Source: CBDUVZ01 sp965370805
GTDB lineage: Bacteria; Hydrothermota; Tepidihabitantia; Tepidihabitantales; Tepidihabitantaceae
DNA length: 21,161 bases
Direction: 5' to 3'
Assembly (NCBI GenBank): GCA_965370805.1
Contig: CBDUVZ010000047.1
Location: forward strand, 1 to 21,161
Shown: positions 21,111 through 21,161 of the stretch, one piece after another
How positions within the stretch are numbered: the stretch's first letter is position 1
Layout of the letters: the number at the start of each line of letters is the position of its first letter
Made by a program: the position numbers and the translations under genes
Notes under the pieces: model-generated
What the model was told of the DNA's origin: nothing
What the model saw: only the letters and a program-made list of their open reading frames with translations
Database searches by the model: none

Positions 21111-21161
21111 GCGCAGGGGACGGACTCGCGCCCGCCCCCCGCTTGTTCTTGTTGCGGTCGA

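Overview
The window reads as ordinary high-GC chromosome from an uncultured bacterium. Three genes (139-1263, 5940-7307, 17259-20831) and one broken gene (15211-16563) encode exported proteins ending in a C-terminal sorting-type domain, and one is a gingipain-like (C25) peptidase. Together with the Gly-rich propeller repeats and many short dispersed repeats, this suggests an FCB-related candidate phylum such as WOR-3/Stahlbacteria. That placement is inference from gene style; no marker gene is present.

Layout. 139-1263: secreted five-repeat beta-propeller protein. 1264-1620: gene-free mosaic of dispersed repeats, then a promoter. 1621-5889: propionyl-CoA/methylmalonyl-CoA module (carboxyltransferase, mutase large subunit, epimerase), interrupted between mutase and epimerase by a GxxExxY nuclease-fold ORF bracketed by inverted repeats. 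5940-7307 (minus): a second secreted propeller protein. 7432-8664: LarA-family nickel racemase, divergent from it. 8683-10442 (minus): etfBA electron-transfer flavoprotein. 10608-13101 (minus): overlapping operon of a DUF763 protein, a NSUN/RsmF-type RNA m5C methyltransferase and its PUA-like domain as a separate gene. 13338-15120: two CUT1-type sugar ABC permeases. 15211-16563: Asp-box (sialidase-like) secreted protein interrupted by one in-frame TAG. 16650-17012 (minus): small beta-flower-like protein. 17259-20831 (minus): C25 peptidase. 20832-21161: promoter, long leader and another repeat mosaic.

How the genes fit together. The carboxyltransferase, mutase and epimerase interconvert propionyl-CoA, methylmalonyl-CoA and succinyl-CoA; biotin carboxylase, biotin carrier and the B12-binding mutase subunit must be elsewhere. 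EtfAB and LarA fit a fermentative or respiratory acyl-CoA/lactate economy. The secreted peptidase, propellers and Asp-box protein with sugar permeases fit a degrader of extracellular polymers.

The signals I think most deserve attention are: the GxxExxY ORF with 28-nt inverted arrays of a 9-nt repeat whose solo copies occur elsewhere in the window; dispersed repeats that have become part of coding sequences without breaking frame; the TAG in the Asp-box gene; a uniform TTGAC(N)-16/17-TANNNT promoter set, in which three genes start 5-6 nt after the -10 box and so look leaderless; and a convergent terminator built from the two stop codons.
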